64,000 nt of DNA from positions 39,006,640-39,070,639 of the forward strand of contig NC_081411.1 in NCBI RefSeq assembly GCF_030272615.1. Reading direction: 5' to 3'. Position 1 is the stretch's first letter. Each line of letters opens with the position of its first letter. A model generated the notes under the pieces. It saw nothing but the letters and a program-made list of their open reading frames with translations, was not told the origin of the DNA and ran no database searches. Source of the stretch: Cryptomeria japonica. Taxonomy: Eukaryota > Streptophyta > Pinopsida > Cupressales > Cupressaceae. This document shows, piece by piece, positions 49,259 through 61,122 of the stretch. The translations under genes and the position numbers were made by a program.

Positions 49259-52200
49259 ATGCATAAGAGGGATGCACCAAAGTTGAACAAATCAAGCTTC
49301 TCTACATGGCAGAAAAGGATGAAGTTGCACCTATCAGGAGTTGGAGAATATGTTGTATATTATCTGGAGAATGATTTCATCACACTGAGCACCTATCCAT
49401 TGACAATGGAAGAGATAAAGGCAAAGCAAGAACATATCCAAGCAATGATTGAAATAACATCTACATTGACCGACTCAGAGTTTAATGATCTAGAAGGCTG
49501 CAATGATGCAAAGGCTATGTGGGATAAGCTCATATCAATATATGGAGGAGATGAACATGTTCAAAGAGAAAAAGTAGATAGTCTAAGAGGACAACTTGAA
49601 TCTATGAGGATGAATGAAGGTGAGAACATAACTCAGTATAGTACAAGACTAAAGGAGATTGCCAATCAAATCAAAGGAGCAGGTGGAACTATTGAAGAAA
49701 AGGATATAACAAGTAAGTTGTTAAGAACCCTTCTACCAGCTTATGCAATCCAAGTCTCTACAATCAATGAATTGAGGTTTGTACATAATATGTCAATTTC
49801 TTTAGATGCTACTATTGGTAAGCTACATGCATTTGAGTTAAGTAACTTTGATAACAGTGGATCTTTGGTAAATAAAGTTGAATCTGCATTTAGTTCTTTT
49901 CATCATGATGAATCTAATGATTACAATGAAAGAAAGTATAAGTACTCTAAAGGAGATCACAGTGGAGCAAGTGAAAGATTTCGTAAGAATATGGAAGAAG
50001 TACACAAACTGTATGAGGAAATCAGAAAGTAGGAAGAGTTTGAAGCACTATTAGCCAAAAGGTTGCCGAGAGGCAAAGGTAAGTATAAAGGAAAACTACC
50101 TTTGAAATGTTTCAATTGTGATAAGATAGGACATATGGCTTCTAACTGTCTTGACAAAGATTCTAATGAAAAGAGAGATTACCGAGATGACAGACAAAAA
50201 GACAATCATTATAGAGGACACCGAGACTTCAGAAGAAGAGATAGAAAGACATGCTTAATAGCTGATGACGAATCCAATGATGATAAATTAGATGAAACTG
50301 ATATAGAGGAAGTAGTTTATGTGGCTATCAAAGATGGATCGGATGAAGAAAGGTATGAAGAAAAAGCCCTAATATCTCACATAAACACTAATGATTCTTG
50401 GATCATAGATAGTGGATGCTCACATCATATGACAGGTGATAAACACAAGTTTGTTATGTTAGAAGATTACGATGGAGGCTATGTTAGATTTGGTAATGAT
50501 GCACCATGTCTGGTGAAAGGTAAAGGATCTATAACACTTATTGACAATGAAAGATACAATGATGTTTATTGGGTTGAAGGTTTGAAATATAATTTGTTGA
50601 GTGTAGCATAGCTAAACAATACAGGATACCGAATATAATTTCAGAAAGGAGTTGTCAAAGTTCATGACAAGAATGGAAATTTAGCTGCTACTGGGACACA
50701 AACAAAAGGTAACACATTTCACCTTGACTCAACTTAGAACAAGTGTCTGTATGCAAAGATAGATGATACATGATTATGACATAAAAGGTTTTATCATGTA
50801 AATTTTGATAATCTGATCAAAATAAGTAAGAAGCATCGAGTAAGAGGTCTACCGAGTCTTGAAAAACCTAAGAATGCTATGTGCTGAGGATGCCAGATGG
50901 GTAAGATGACAAGATCAAGCTTTACAAGTAAGTCTTACACTTCTACGGGAATTTTAGATCTTGTGCACACTGATCTTTGTGGTCCTATGAAAGTTCAAAG
51001 TTATTATGGTGATAAATATTTCATATTATTTGTGGATGACTATTCAAGGATGATGTCAGTAATGTTTTTAAAAGAAAAATCAAAAGATTTTCAAATGTTT
51101 AAATGGTACAAGGCAAGAGTTGAAAATGAAACAGGAAGACAACTGAAAGGTCTTAGATCAGATAGAGGAGGAGAATTCACATCTGATGAGTTCAACTTAT
51201 TTTGCAATGATCATGGTATTAAAAGACAAGTCTCTACACTGAGAACTCCACAACAAAATGGAATAGCTTAGAGAAGAAATAGATCTATTAAGGATTGTGC
51301 TAGAACACTGATGATTGAAAAGAGAGTGCCGCAAACATTTTGGAGAGAAGCAATAAGCACTGCAGTTTACACTCTGAACCGAGTACAACTGAAGAAAGGT
51401 ACTTTGAAGACACCATATGAAATTTGGTATGACAAGAAACCTATTGTAAGTTATTTTAAAATCTTTGGAAGTAGATTCTATGTACACAAAGATGATAGAA
51501 ATGACAAGTTTGATCAGAAAAGTGCAGAAGGAACATTTCTAGGTTATTCTTCTAGAAGCAAAGCATTTAAATGTCTGATCAAATCATCTAACAAAATAGT
51601 AGAAAGTGCAAATGTGAAAATTGATGAATTTGCAGAAAGAAATGATGAAGGAAATTCCAAAGAACCAGAAGATTATGAAGAATTTGTCTATGTTCATTCG
51701 ATAAGTCCTACCAAGAGAACTGTTGAAGAAAATGAAGAGAATATCAAGTTATTGAGTGATGAAGAAGATCATACAGAGCCTACCGAGCCTATATTAGCCA
51801 AGTATGTCAGAAGACATCATGCACCAAGTCAGATTATGGGAGATAAGGATGATCTAGTGATGACAAGGAACAAACTGAGACAGAACACATGTTTGATATT
51901 TGAATTTGAGGTGAGAATAGTGAAAGAGGCATTTAACAGTGAAGATTGGATAAATGCTATGATAGAAGAGATTGATCAAATCAAGAAGAATGACACATGG
52001 ACACTAATCCCAAGACCAAAGGACAAAAATGTAATCGATACAAAGTGGATTTTCAGAAACAAGCTAAATGAAAAAGGAGAGGTCATTCGAAATAAAGCAA
52101 GACTAGTTTGCAAAGGTTATGCTCAAGAAGAAGGAATTGATTATGGTGAAACTTTTGCACCTGTGGCTAGACTTGAAGGAGTAAGAACATTGTTGGCATA

Positions 52201-53423
52201 TGTTGCTTTCAAAAACTTCAAGGTATATCAAATGGATGTCAAATCTACATTTCTGAATGGAATATTACAAGAAGAAGTTTTTATTGAACAACCTGAAGGA
52301 TTTGTTGAAGACAATAATAAAGATCAGGTATGTAAATTGAACAAAGCATTATATGGTCTAAAACAAGCACCTAGAGCATGGTATGAAAGATTGCACTCTT
52401 ATTTGATTAGGATTGGTTTTATAAGGACAAGTGAGAACAACAATATGTACATGAAGAATGATGAAAATGGAATACTGATCTCAGCCATATTTGTTGATGA
52501 TATTATATTTTGTGGAAATGACTCTCTATGCAAGAACTTTGGAAATGAAATGAGCAAAGAATTTGAGATGTCATTAATCGGTGAGATAAAGTATTTTATA
52601 GGTTCACAGATACTGCAAATGAAAAATGAGATTTTCATTACTCAATCCAAGTACATAAAGGAAATATTGAAGAAATTTTGAATGGAGGATTCAAAACCAG
52701 TAAGTACTCCTATGACTACCAACTGTAAACTATCAAAGAATGATGAATCTGCATCTGTTGATGAACTTTACTAATCTATGATTGGAAAGCTACAATATGT
52801 TGTTCACAGCAGACCAAACATAGCACATGCAATAGGTATAGTTGCAAGTTTCTCTGCAGATCCTAAGGAAACACACATGACAGCAATCAAAAGAATTTTT
52901 TGATACTTGAAAGGCACAGAGGATTATGGCTTAGTATATCAGAAAGGAAATGATTTTGGTTTAAAAGTTTATACTGATGCTGATTGGGCAGGCAACATTG
53001 ATGACAGAAAAAGCACAAGTGGAGGAGCTTTCTTTTTAGGAGAAAGAATAGTGAGTTGGCTTAGCAAGAAACAAGGATGTGTTTCATAGTCAACAGTAGA
53101 AGCTGAAAACGTTGCTGCAACATTGCATGGATCAAACAATTGTTGGAAGGAATAAATGAGAAAGTTACCAAGCCAGTAACTATATTTTATGACAATACTA
53201 GTGCCATTAACATTTCAAAGAATCCTGTTATGCACTCTAAGACAAAGCACATCTCTATCAAATATCATTATCTTAGAGAAGAAGCTCAAGAGAATAAGTG
53301 GTGCTGGGGTATGTTAGCACAAAGGAACAAATAGAAGATATCTTTACCAAGCCACTACCAAGGGACACTTTTGAATATCTCAGAAGTAAGTTAGGGGTCC
53401 TACCCTTATCTTCTACTCACTGA
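49259..53423 (+). pseudogene. Element B gag-pol
   Basis: Starts MHKRDAPKLNKSSFSTWQ at 49259. One frame is kept from gag through RT to about 53089; damage there is by stop codons only (near 50030, 50609, 50770, 50885, 51269, 52679, 52901, 53087). Canonical knuckle CFNCDKIGHMASNC near 50115. Protease DSGCSHH intact. Integrase has LVHTDLCGP and RSDRGGEFTS, but its catalytic Glu codon is now TAG (NGIA-stop-RRN). RT has [43 protein letters not shown] and VDDIIF. RNase H has YTDADWAGNIDDRKST; a single frameshift follows near 53100. The C-terminal region ends at 53423. Inactive but recently so. Confidence 0.93.
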
Positions 53424-53842
53424 CCGAGTTCGGTGAAAGCATCAATTCAATGACTCTATCAAATATCTTTTTAGAGTTGATGTTGATTTACACACTTTTG
53501 GATGTTTTCTAAAGGTGTACAGGAAATAATGCAGGAAACAATACAGGGAACAGGAATTGAAGACAAAATGCTCTGACTGAGACTCAGTTGATACACAACA
53601 GTAGGAAATCATTTCATATAGGAAGAAATTATGTTTTAGTTCTTTACTTTTTGGCATTGTTGTCAAAGGGGGAGAAGACTAATATAAGGGAGAGAAGACT
53701 GAAGAAAATAGGAGAAGTCTAATGTATGGGGGAGAAAATATGTTGACAACAAGAGAGCATTTCAGCATTTCAAAATCACAGCAATCCGAATCTTTTTAAG
53801 GTCAAATCAATTGGTTTTTCCATCAATGCCAAAGGGGGAGAT
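53424..53842 (+). other. Element B 3' untranslated region
   Basis: Purine-tract-like motifs at about 53665, 53686, 53728 and the functional one at 53831. No coding region; the small minus-strand frame here is not credible. Confidence 0.7.
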
Positions 53843-55367
53843 TGTTAGCATTTGGCATTATAACAAACAATGGAAGATTGTTGGCATTTCAATAAGGATA
53901 TTGAGAAGGTTGTTGATGATTATGGATATAACTGATTAAGGATGTTTACTGTCTTGATATTATTATTTTGTCATTGATGTCAAGAAATTGATTTTCTAAT
54001 TCAGTATGATGTTGCCATATCTTGAGAAGTGTGATATGAAGAGTATAAAGATGTCGGTAAAAGACACAGAAAGAATATGATGAATAAGGGGATGAATAAG
54101 GTATTCAATGGGAAACTATTACCAAGTCAGACAATGATGAGATCATGATGTTTATATTATTTTAACATCATACATATGTTGTAAATTGTAAGGTTAATAC
54201 TATACTATGTTACCAAGGAAAGAACCTAGTCAGTAAACCCTAAGGAACCTAGTCGGTAAACCCTAAGGTTATCGCTATCGGTTAATGAAGGTGGAATGTC
54301 TACCAAGTGAAGTTTAGTATTTACCAAGTTGTAACCGAGCTATAATAGAATACATTAAATGGTTACATGCATTATTGAATGAAGGAAGTTGATGAGCTGG
54401 AACTAATTAGATGATTGGTATGTCGTGCATGAAGTTTGTTAATGAATCTATGGCAAAGGAAAATCGACATGAAGATCTACAGCTCAGATTGAACCACAAT
54501 ACCCTAGCAGAAGTTCCAAGAAATATATGCAAGTTCCTAGGCAGGGTAAAATGTTTTTCCGATCGAAGGATACATTGAACCTGGACAAGATTGAAGATTT
54601 GATGGCTATGATTGATCATGGGAAATGTGATAAAGGAGATTAAGCGGTTAGCTAATTGTTTATAAATAGGGAACTATTGATAAACAGTGTATGCGGGCAA
54701 TTGTATGCACAAGGATGCTACATAGTTATTACCGAGCACAGAAGCTTGAAGACCTGTTTGAATAACAGAGTATAGAAGCCCAGCAGATGGACAAGATTAG
54801 TTCTATGTCTAGATTGTATTGAGCAAATAAGAATCTACTTTAGCATTTTAGATGTGAAGTTGCTGATAGATTTTTATTACTGTTATTTTGTAAAAGTGAT
54901 AGAAAATCTCTTAACCGAGTGGACTTAATAGTCTTATTTGTAAAACCCTCTAGCAAGGTGACATTCTAATTGAGTGTTTAAAATCCTTTGACAAGGTCAC
55001 TTCTAACAAGGTGAAGATCCTAACAGATCTAAGGGAAATCCCTTAACCGGGCTACATCTAGCAATGTGTTTGTAATCTTTAACAGGATTTGCTTTTAACT
55101 GAGCATACTCTAGAAGAGTATATTTCTTAGTGGGTCCAAAATCCCATAGTGGTTTTTCCCTATTTGGGTTTCCACGTTAAATCTGGTGTTATGAGGTTTA
55201 TGATGTTTATATGCTTTTGAGTTTGCATGTTTAGCAGTTTTGGTTATATTACTGAAGTATATGTTACCGAGGTTGAATCTAATGTTTTATGGAAGATTAA
55301 GTTTGTATGATTCACCCCCCCCTCTCATCTTGTTGGACTGTACTTACATTAAGTATCAAAACTATCA
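53843..55367 (+). repeat. Element B 3' LTR
   Basis: 24 bp longer than the 5' copy, because a ~23-bp unit (aacctagtcRgtaaacccta) is duplicated at 54223-54268. Roughly 95% identical to the 5' copy by eye. TATA-like tataaatag near 54661. Confidence 0.94.
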
Positions 55368-55372
55368 AGATT

Positions 55373-55485
55373 GAGTTTACTTATACTTTGGTAATAATTG
55401 TTGGTATTTTGGTATTTGGCATTTTTGTTTTCGCACTTTGATGGTTTTTCCATCTTGTGTTGTCATCAATGCCAATGGGGGAGAT
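55373..55485 (+). other. Element A 3' untranslated region, right part
   Basis: Continues from 47692. Contains ttgttggtattttgg near 55408, a duplicate of the LTR start, and the final purine tract before the 3' LTR. Confidence 0.75.
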
Positions 55486-56547
55486 TGTTGGTATTTTGTT
55501 ATGGTTTTGTCATTGATATCAACACCTGCTAAATCCTATCAACTCTAGCACTTTGGAGAATCAACAACATTCACCGACAAGCAAGTGACTTATGCATAGT
55601 CACTAGTATATGGTACACCGATAGGATATAATGACCACCGATACTTGGAATGGCATGGAAAACACTTGGTTATGTCGAAGACATCATTTGGACATCTTAT
55701 CTTTGAGAATTATTTATTAGTATATTCGTACTTGCATATTTGTTGTTACCGACAAATAGGCCTATGTTATGCATCAGTAGGTTTATCTTTTCCAGATTAG
55801 CACGACACACTATGGAGATGATTTATCATTGTTGTAAATGCATCAAGCCAACATGTTAATTGGTTATTGCATCGGATATTATTTTGTTTGTAAAATGATT
55901 CTATTGTAATATCTTATAGAGCCGACCTACTAAAATTGGTCTTAGGTTATGGTATAAATGTAAGATTTTATTTGTAAGATCAGATGTGGAATGCAAAAAG
56001 GAATTGTGTGAAGGTTTATGCGAGAATAAGAAGAGCTATACACATAAACATAATTTGAAGGTGAAGGAAGGTTTTGTGAAATCGTATCAGAACTACACCG
56101 GTACTGAATCCAACCTATGAAGATGCTATTTTGAGCAGTACATCCTTATTGGATTTAACCATCCAATTATAGTCAGTGTGACTCCTATTTTGTGTTTGAG
56201 CAGTGAGCTCTACGCGCTTGGCCTTTCTGCATGTGCAGACCCCATTTGTATACACTTACTATTTGCAATAGTATCACCTGATTGTGGGTAAGGTTTCCCA
56301 CCATTTTTTTTCCCCTTACAAGGTTTCCATGTACAAATATTAGTGTTATGTATTTTGGATGACTTTGTCTTTTTGTTTCATGCATTAATCTTTACCGGTA
56401 TTGCAAATTATCTGATAAAACTGTCCACCGGTATAAAAGATTGTTTCACCGGTATTAAGCAGAAAGTTGATTAAATTGTTTTTGGTTTAAATTTATTTGA
56501 CAACTGATTCACCCCCCCCCCCTCTCAATTGTCTCTAGGACCTAACA
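55486..56547 (+). repeat. Element A 3' LTR
   Basis: Starts TGTTGGTATTTTGTT, ends aggacctaaca. TATA-like tataaat at about 55953. Differs from the 5' copy at a few percent of sites by eye. Confidence 0.93.
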
Positions 56548-57020
56548 GAAGCAAGATCCAATTTCCCTATCCACTACAGAAGCATAATATATTGGTGTAG
56601 CATCTTATTGTAGTTAGATGTTTGGGTGAATTAAAGCCTGAAAATATGTCAAGGTGATTTGGGATGAGACAATTCCAATTATGTGTCTCAATACTAGTGC
56701 AATAAATATTTCAAATAATCTTGTGATGTATTTTAAAGACAGGCATATTTATATTTGATATCACTTCTTAAGGGAGAATGTTGTAAAGAAGGAATTTCAA
56801 TTATCATATGTGCCCACAAAGGATTAGATTGTAGAAAAAAGGATACCTTTGACTATCTCCAACAAAAGTTAAGTGTTACTACCCCTCCTTTCAATGAGGA
56901 TGCACAAAGTGGTGCATCTATCCAAGTGAAAATTTCAAGATATATCCTTTGTCTTGGATTGATGTTGACTGCTACTCTATGGGGAGTAGGAGGTTTGGTT
57001 GTTCCTATTGTAGAGGTAGA
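56548..57020 (+). pseudogene. Element C RNase H, right part
   Basis: Continues the frame cut by element A: (SKK)QDPISLSTTEA near 56552, then NTSAINISNNLVMYFKDRHI near 56690 and LRENVVKKEFQLSYVPTKD near 56768. Several stops and at least one frameshift. The copia RNase H C-terminus is recognisable despite decay. Confidence 0.78.
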
Positions 57021-57212
57021 TTGATTTTGCATACAATACTATAAAGGGAGAGATATATGTGCTAGAATAATGATGAGATGTACATATGTACCCTTTGTCC
57101 TCGATGTCAAAGGGGGAGAGAGAGACCTGTTGAAGAAGAAGAGTTACTACTAATAGGAGGAGTACATGTAATATTAAATATATGGTGTCTCCATCAATGA
57201 CAAAGGGGTAGA
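57021..57212 (+). other. Element C 3' untranslated region with purine tracts
   Basis: tcaaagggggagagagag near 57108 and caaaggggtagat at 57201-57213. The latter is directly before the LTR. Confidence 0.65.
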
Positions 57213-58674
57213 TTTTTCACAATATTTTTTGTCATTGATGTGAACCTAATTCCTGATAATATGTGTTTTCCTCTATGATTACTTCTATTGATGTGCTCAT
57301 TGATGTTTTAGATATTGTTGGCAATATGTGGAGATTGTGTTGTGGTGATTGTTGTTGTGAAAATTGTGTTGCTATGGTCTGTTGAGGCTAATGTTGTCAT
57401 GATTGAGGAAGATGTTATATAATATAGATGGTTTATGGTTTCAATTTATAAGGGTTGTGGATATCCACCTTCTCAGTGTATAATATCTACATTTTGCATG
57501 AAGTGTTGATGATAATATCTCCTGGATTTGTGGAAGGATGTGTTGAGAAGAGGCACTATTCTAGTGAAGATTAATGGAGGAGGAATGTTTAGGAGTTGTC
57601 ATTGATGGAAACTAAGTTCAAAAATCATATTTGATGTGTGTAGATTTGATTTACCAGAAGTTGCATTATTCATTAGGCATAAGTCTGGAAGGTGGAATAC
57701 AATATCCAACAAAGTAAGAGTACAATGTGTAGATATCGATTTTGGTTGCATAAATTTGGTTGTAGTAATATAGGGAGATGATTCAAGGTTTGAGGCAGCT
57801 TACATTGTAATCCTAGTATCCGGTGTTGATTTATGAGCGAGATTAAAGGTCCATTATCCAGTAATTTAGAAAGAACAAGGCTATTTTGATGTAACATGTT
57901 GTGTGGAATCTTTGGGTTGATTTTGGTGATTTTTTTTGTGTTCAAGATGGTCAACCCATCATGTGGGGAGCCTATTATTAATTTTGTTAGGTTCACATAT
58001 GGATTTCTAGACAAATTGAGCCATTTCGGTTACATGTTTTACATTGTAGGTTATGTGGTTTTTTTGGAAGCTGACACAGGAGTTGATTTATTTTGGTAGT
58101 GTGGATATATAAGATTGACTTGTATGATCATTTTGGGATGATAGATATATAGGAGATGTGTGAATGTTGAAGTGTGATGAGCAAATTAGCATCAATTAGC
58201 AAATTTGGTGCTTTGGTATAGAACATAGAATATTAGAAGAATAGAGGAAGATAGTTAGATTGTGCTTAACCAAAAATTATTTTTGGCATTAGTAGATACT
58301 ATTATTTAGCTTAGTCATACTTGTAATCTTATGTAATCATTTGTAAGACAATGATCCTTCCTCTGGATTGTATCCCTCTTTGTTATTGAGTAGTGAGCTC
58401 TAGGTAGTGTTCTTGAATGCAAGTGCATTCCCTTTCTATACTATAATCATACTCCTGATCAAAGTATAATAATATTGTGGGTTAAAATACCATTGTGGTT
58501 TTTCCCTTTCTAGATTTCCACGTAAAATTTTTGGTTTTATGGTATTGTGGTTGATTGGTTTAGGTTTCTACACTTTAATTTTTATGCATCCTATGGTTTA
58601 AGAATTAGACTAATAAATTTGTGAATTACAGAACACTCATTCACCCCCACTCTCAGTGTTCATTCAATCCAACA
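57213..58674 (+). repeat. Element C/D LTR (shared)
   Basis: Bounded on the left by the element C purine tract and on the right by a primer-binding site, tggtatcagagctt at 58677. The left end tttttcacaatat has lost the usual TG; the right end is ccaaca. About 1460 bp. It serves as the 3' LTR of the RNase H-bearing element and the 5' LTR of the D interior, so both share one LTR. The frames at 57896-58099 and 57673-58014 inside it are not credible genes. Confidence 0.72.
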
Positions 58675-58742
58675 ATTGGTATCAGAGCTTAGTTCCTCAA
58701 AAGAAGCCTAACAGCTTGAGGAAGATCCACAAGATTGAATCA

Positions 58743-59721
58743 ATGGACTCTGGTTTACAGAAGCAACTTATAATTGCACTTGAAGATCTTGATGTAGCAA
58801 TAAAAGAAAAAAATAGTCTAAGGAGAAGCCTCGATACTGCTAAGAATTTCAATGAATCTTTGAAAGAACAAGTGAACACATCTAGAGAGAAGAGAAAGGA
58901 ACTGATGGATAAACTCAAGGAGAAAAAAGAACAAATCATTCACAATCAAGCCCTACAATACAAGATAGATGAATGTGAGAATCTTGCTAGAGATAATGTA
59001 ACCTTGAAGAATGAGATGTAATCCATTGTGATGAAGCTAACAAAGGAGATTTAAGACATGGAGAAGAATGAGGAAAATATGACTGAATCATTGAAGGATA
59101 GATCTATTGAGTATTGTAAATTGAACTATGAGAATGGCCAGTTGAAACTTGAATTGGTGCAATCTATGAATGATGGGAAAGAACTTTCAAGGAAGATCAT
59201 AATTCTGAGAGATGAATGTTCCATTGCTAATGAGTACAAATAAAAATTCAAATCTATCTTAGCTAGGTTAGATGATATTTGTTCATATGGCAAGTCAATA
59301 CAAAAATAGGATGATGAATAATGGTCCTATCATTACCGTTCAATGTTTCAAATGCAATAATTTTGGTCATAAGTCAAACATGTGCAGAGAAGAGATGAAT
59401 AATGTCCAAAATAAGAGATGCTATGCTTGTGGAATGTTTGAACATATCTCTAATCAATGTGGGATGTGAGTAAATTAGATGAATTTCAGGCCTATGCAAG
59501 TAAATGTTGGCTGCTATGCATGCAACGAATATGGTCACATTCCAAAATATTATAGAATAAAGAATGTGAGGGTAGACAAGAATAAATCAGATGAACAAGG
59601 CAAAGTGAAGGTAAAAGAGGTCACAGAGCAGCATAAGAATATGTGGGTTAAGAAGGAAGGTTCAAATGCACAAAATGGCTCCACACCCGATTCCAGTGTT
59701 GGAACCTCATTCGGTAACTAA
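58743..59721 (+). pseudogene. Element D coiled-coil / triple CCHC protein
   Basis: Starts MDSGLQKQLIIALEDLDVAI at 58743 and stays in one frame to about 59290, with stops near 59020, 59052 and 59241. It then shifts by one base into 59272-59721. The first ~170 residues are Glu/Lys/Leu-rich heptad-like sequence, a probable coiled coil. Three knuckles follow: CFKCNNFGHKSNMC, CYACGMFEHISNQC and CYACNEYGHIPKYY (the last Cys lost). A Lys-rich tail ends SSVGTSFGN. It resembles the C-terminal half of SIRE-type gag, but the usual N-terminal gag core is missing. Probably an RNA-binding particle protein. The only breaks are stops and one frameshift. Confidence 0.6.
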
Positions 59722-60086
59722 GGCATCTGGGCCTTAGGAGAAGCTTTTCATGCAAGTCCTTAAAACCCCCTCTTAATATTTGCAAATAGCTATGGAAGTT
59801 GCACATAATTGCGATCAGTTGTGTACTTGATATCCGGAAGATTACATGCTTATCTGAGAATCCGGTGATGAATTATTGTGAAAAAGGGTATCCAAAAAGA
59901 CTTTAGGGTTATGAATTTATTATACCTTAAAATTAGATTTTTTAGTGAATAAAAGGGAATTTTATTATTCATTCTTCACATTTAAAATGAAGAGAAAGAG
60001 TAGGAGAGCGAGATAAATGAGATTAAGCAGCGAAAATAAAGCTTGAAGTGATTTGACAGTGATTCCTTGCATCCTGTGGAAATTGA
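59722..60086 (+). other. Non-coding gap between element D ORFs
   Basis: AT-rich, no frame; separates the knuckle protein from the second ORF. Confidence 0.5.
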
Positions 60087-61122
60087 AAAGGTATTTATTC
60101 ATGTTTGATCTATTTTTCATACGCTATTTTTGAATTGACATCATCTGGTGTGGCAAGTCCATTTCTAGCAGAGATCACTGATAGGGCAAGAATAGTATTT
60201 AAGGAACATCCTTTAAAATTGATAAAAGATGATCTGACTAGATCATTTCCCTCTGTACCATATGGAGTGTTGTATAACGAGGACATTAGGGGATATATTC
60301 ACTGCAATAGAGAAGATATTGGCAATGAATACATTCTATCATTATACACTAAGCATATGATGGATGATATGGGGAACCTGAAGCCCTATTTCAAATCATT
60401 GGAAGACAAGGGTTTTATCCAATTTGTTTAATTTCTAGTTTTCAAGGAACATGAATGGGTCAGGTATGTCTTGAGCTGAATCCATGATGAGTTTATATGG
60501 ATAGATAAACCTCATTAGATCACAAAGAGAGACATTCAAGTGTTAATGTGTTTAAATGTAACTGGTGAGATTCTTGGTCTGAGACATGTCAAGAGAACAG
60601 CAGTGATAGAGGTAATCGGATCCCAACATGATAACTGGTCAATGACAATAAGTGATATAGTTGAAAACGATGTGATATTTGCTTCAATGGTGATAGGATA
60701 TAAGGTTTACTGATCAAATAGACAAAATTCAATATATGGTATTACAATATATACACCCTATCAAATACTCAAGGAGGACAAGAAATATGATCTATGTGGA
60801 GTACTTCTCAGTGAGCTTATGAGCAATCTAAAGAAGATTAAACAAGATAAGAAACATGTTTTCAAGTTTTGTTCTTTGATTGTCTGTTTAGCATTTTACT
60901 TTTTGAATGAAATCCCTAGTGTACAAAAAGTACAATGGGCTTATGATAAACCCATGGCAGTTCAAATTACAGAAGGTTTGTAGGGACTGGGTGATGTAGT
61001 AGCATAAAAAATTTCTTTGTAGGGTTATTTCAAATCATTTCAAGCTATGATGCAAAGAAAAGAGATGATTACAAAGGACATTATTGAAAAATATTAGGAT
61101 ACCATCTATTTCATGGTAGATA
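60087..61122 (+). pseudogene. Element D second ORF, unknown protein
   Basis: One frame is maintained over about 345 codons with roughly eight stops (near 60429, 60479, 60519, 60713, 60981, 61005, 61020, 61096) and no frameshift, strong evidence that it once encoded a protein. Recognisable stretches include TDRARIVFKEHPLKLIKDDL, SVPYGVLYNEDIRGYI, LGLRHVKRTAVIEVIGSQHD and FCSLIVCLAFYFLNEIPSVQ. No protease, integrase, RT, RNase H or envelope motif is seen, and I do not recognise the family. It could be a captured host gene fragment or an element-specific accessory ORF. No ATG survives at the start. Element E interrupts its 3' part. Confidence 0.5.

Larger units (their letters stand above)
47693..55367 (+). 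mobile_element. Element B: Ty1/copia nested in A
   Basis: LTRs 47693-49193 (1501 bp) and 53843-55367 (1525 bp), with a perfect 5-bp target duplication agatt at 47688-47692 and 55368-55372. Primer site tggtatcatagct (one change from the tRNA-iMet site) at 49196. Purine tract aaagggggagat abuts the 3' LTR. It is the youngest element in this nest because it cuts A, which cuts C. The LTR end actatca differs from family A, so it is a separate family. Confidence 0.96.
42203..56547 (+). mobile_element. Element A: Ty1/copia with nested element B
   Basis: LTRs at 42203-43262 (1060 bp) and 55486-56547 (1062 bp). Flanks gaaga (42198-42202) and gaagc (56548-56552) are a 5-bp target duplication with one change. 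The primer site tggtatcagagcc is at 43265-43277, and the purine tract atgggggagat precedes the 3' LTR. Without B and its duplicated target the element is about 6.67 kb, normal for copia. A interrupts the RNase H of the older element C and is itself interrupted by B in its 3' untranslated part. SIRE/Maximus-like by LTR length and repeated purine tracts; this lineage call is inference. Confidence 0.95.
58675..61122 (+). mobile_element. Element D: LTR element with unusual interior
   Basis: Begins with the primer site at 58677. Its leader (taacagcttgaggaagatcc, ~58709) matches the element A leader (taacaacttgaggagatcc, ~43296). After the leader the coding region departs from copia gag: first a coiled-coil plus zinc-knuckle ORF, then an unrelated ~340-codon ORF. 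No protease, integrase or RT appears before element E cuts it at 61122. It may continue beyond the window. Confidence 0.65.

Noticed and set aside
54223-54268. CRISPR-like or satellite array in element B LTR
   Set aside because: Only two units; a local duplication within one LTR of a plant retroelement.
57673-58099. Protein genes in the 57.7-58.1 kb region
   Set aside because: Opposed short frames inside the C/D LTR with no domain or codon support.
60105-60431. Treating this 108-residue ORF as a complete small gene
   Set aside because: It uses no ATG and the same frame continues through stop codons to 61122, so it is one part of a longer decayed ORF.
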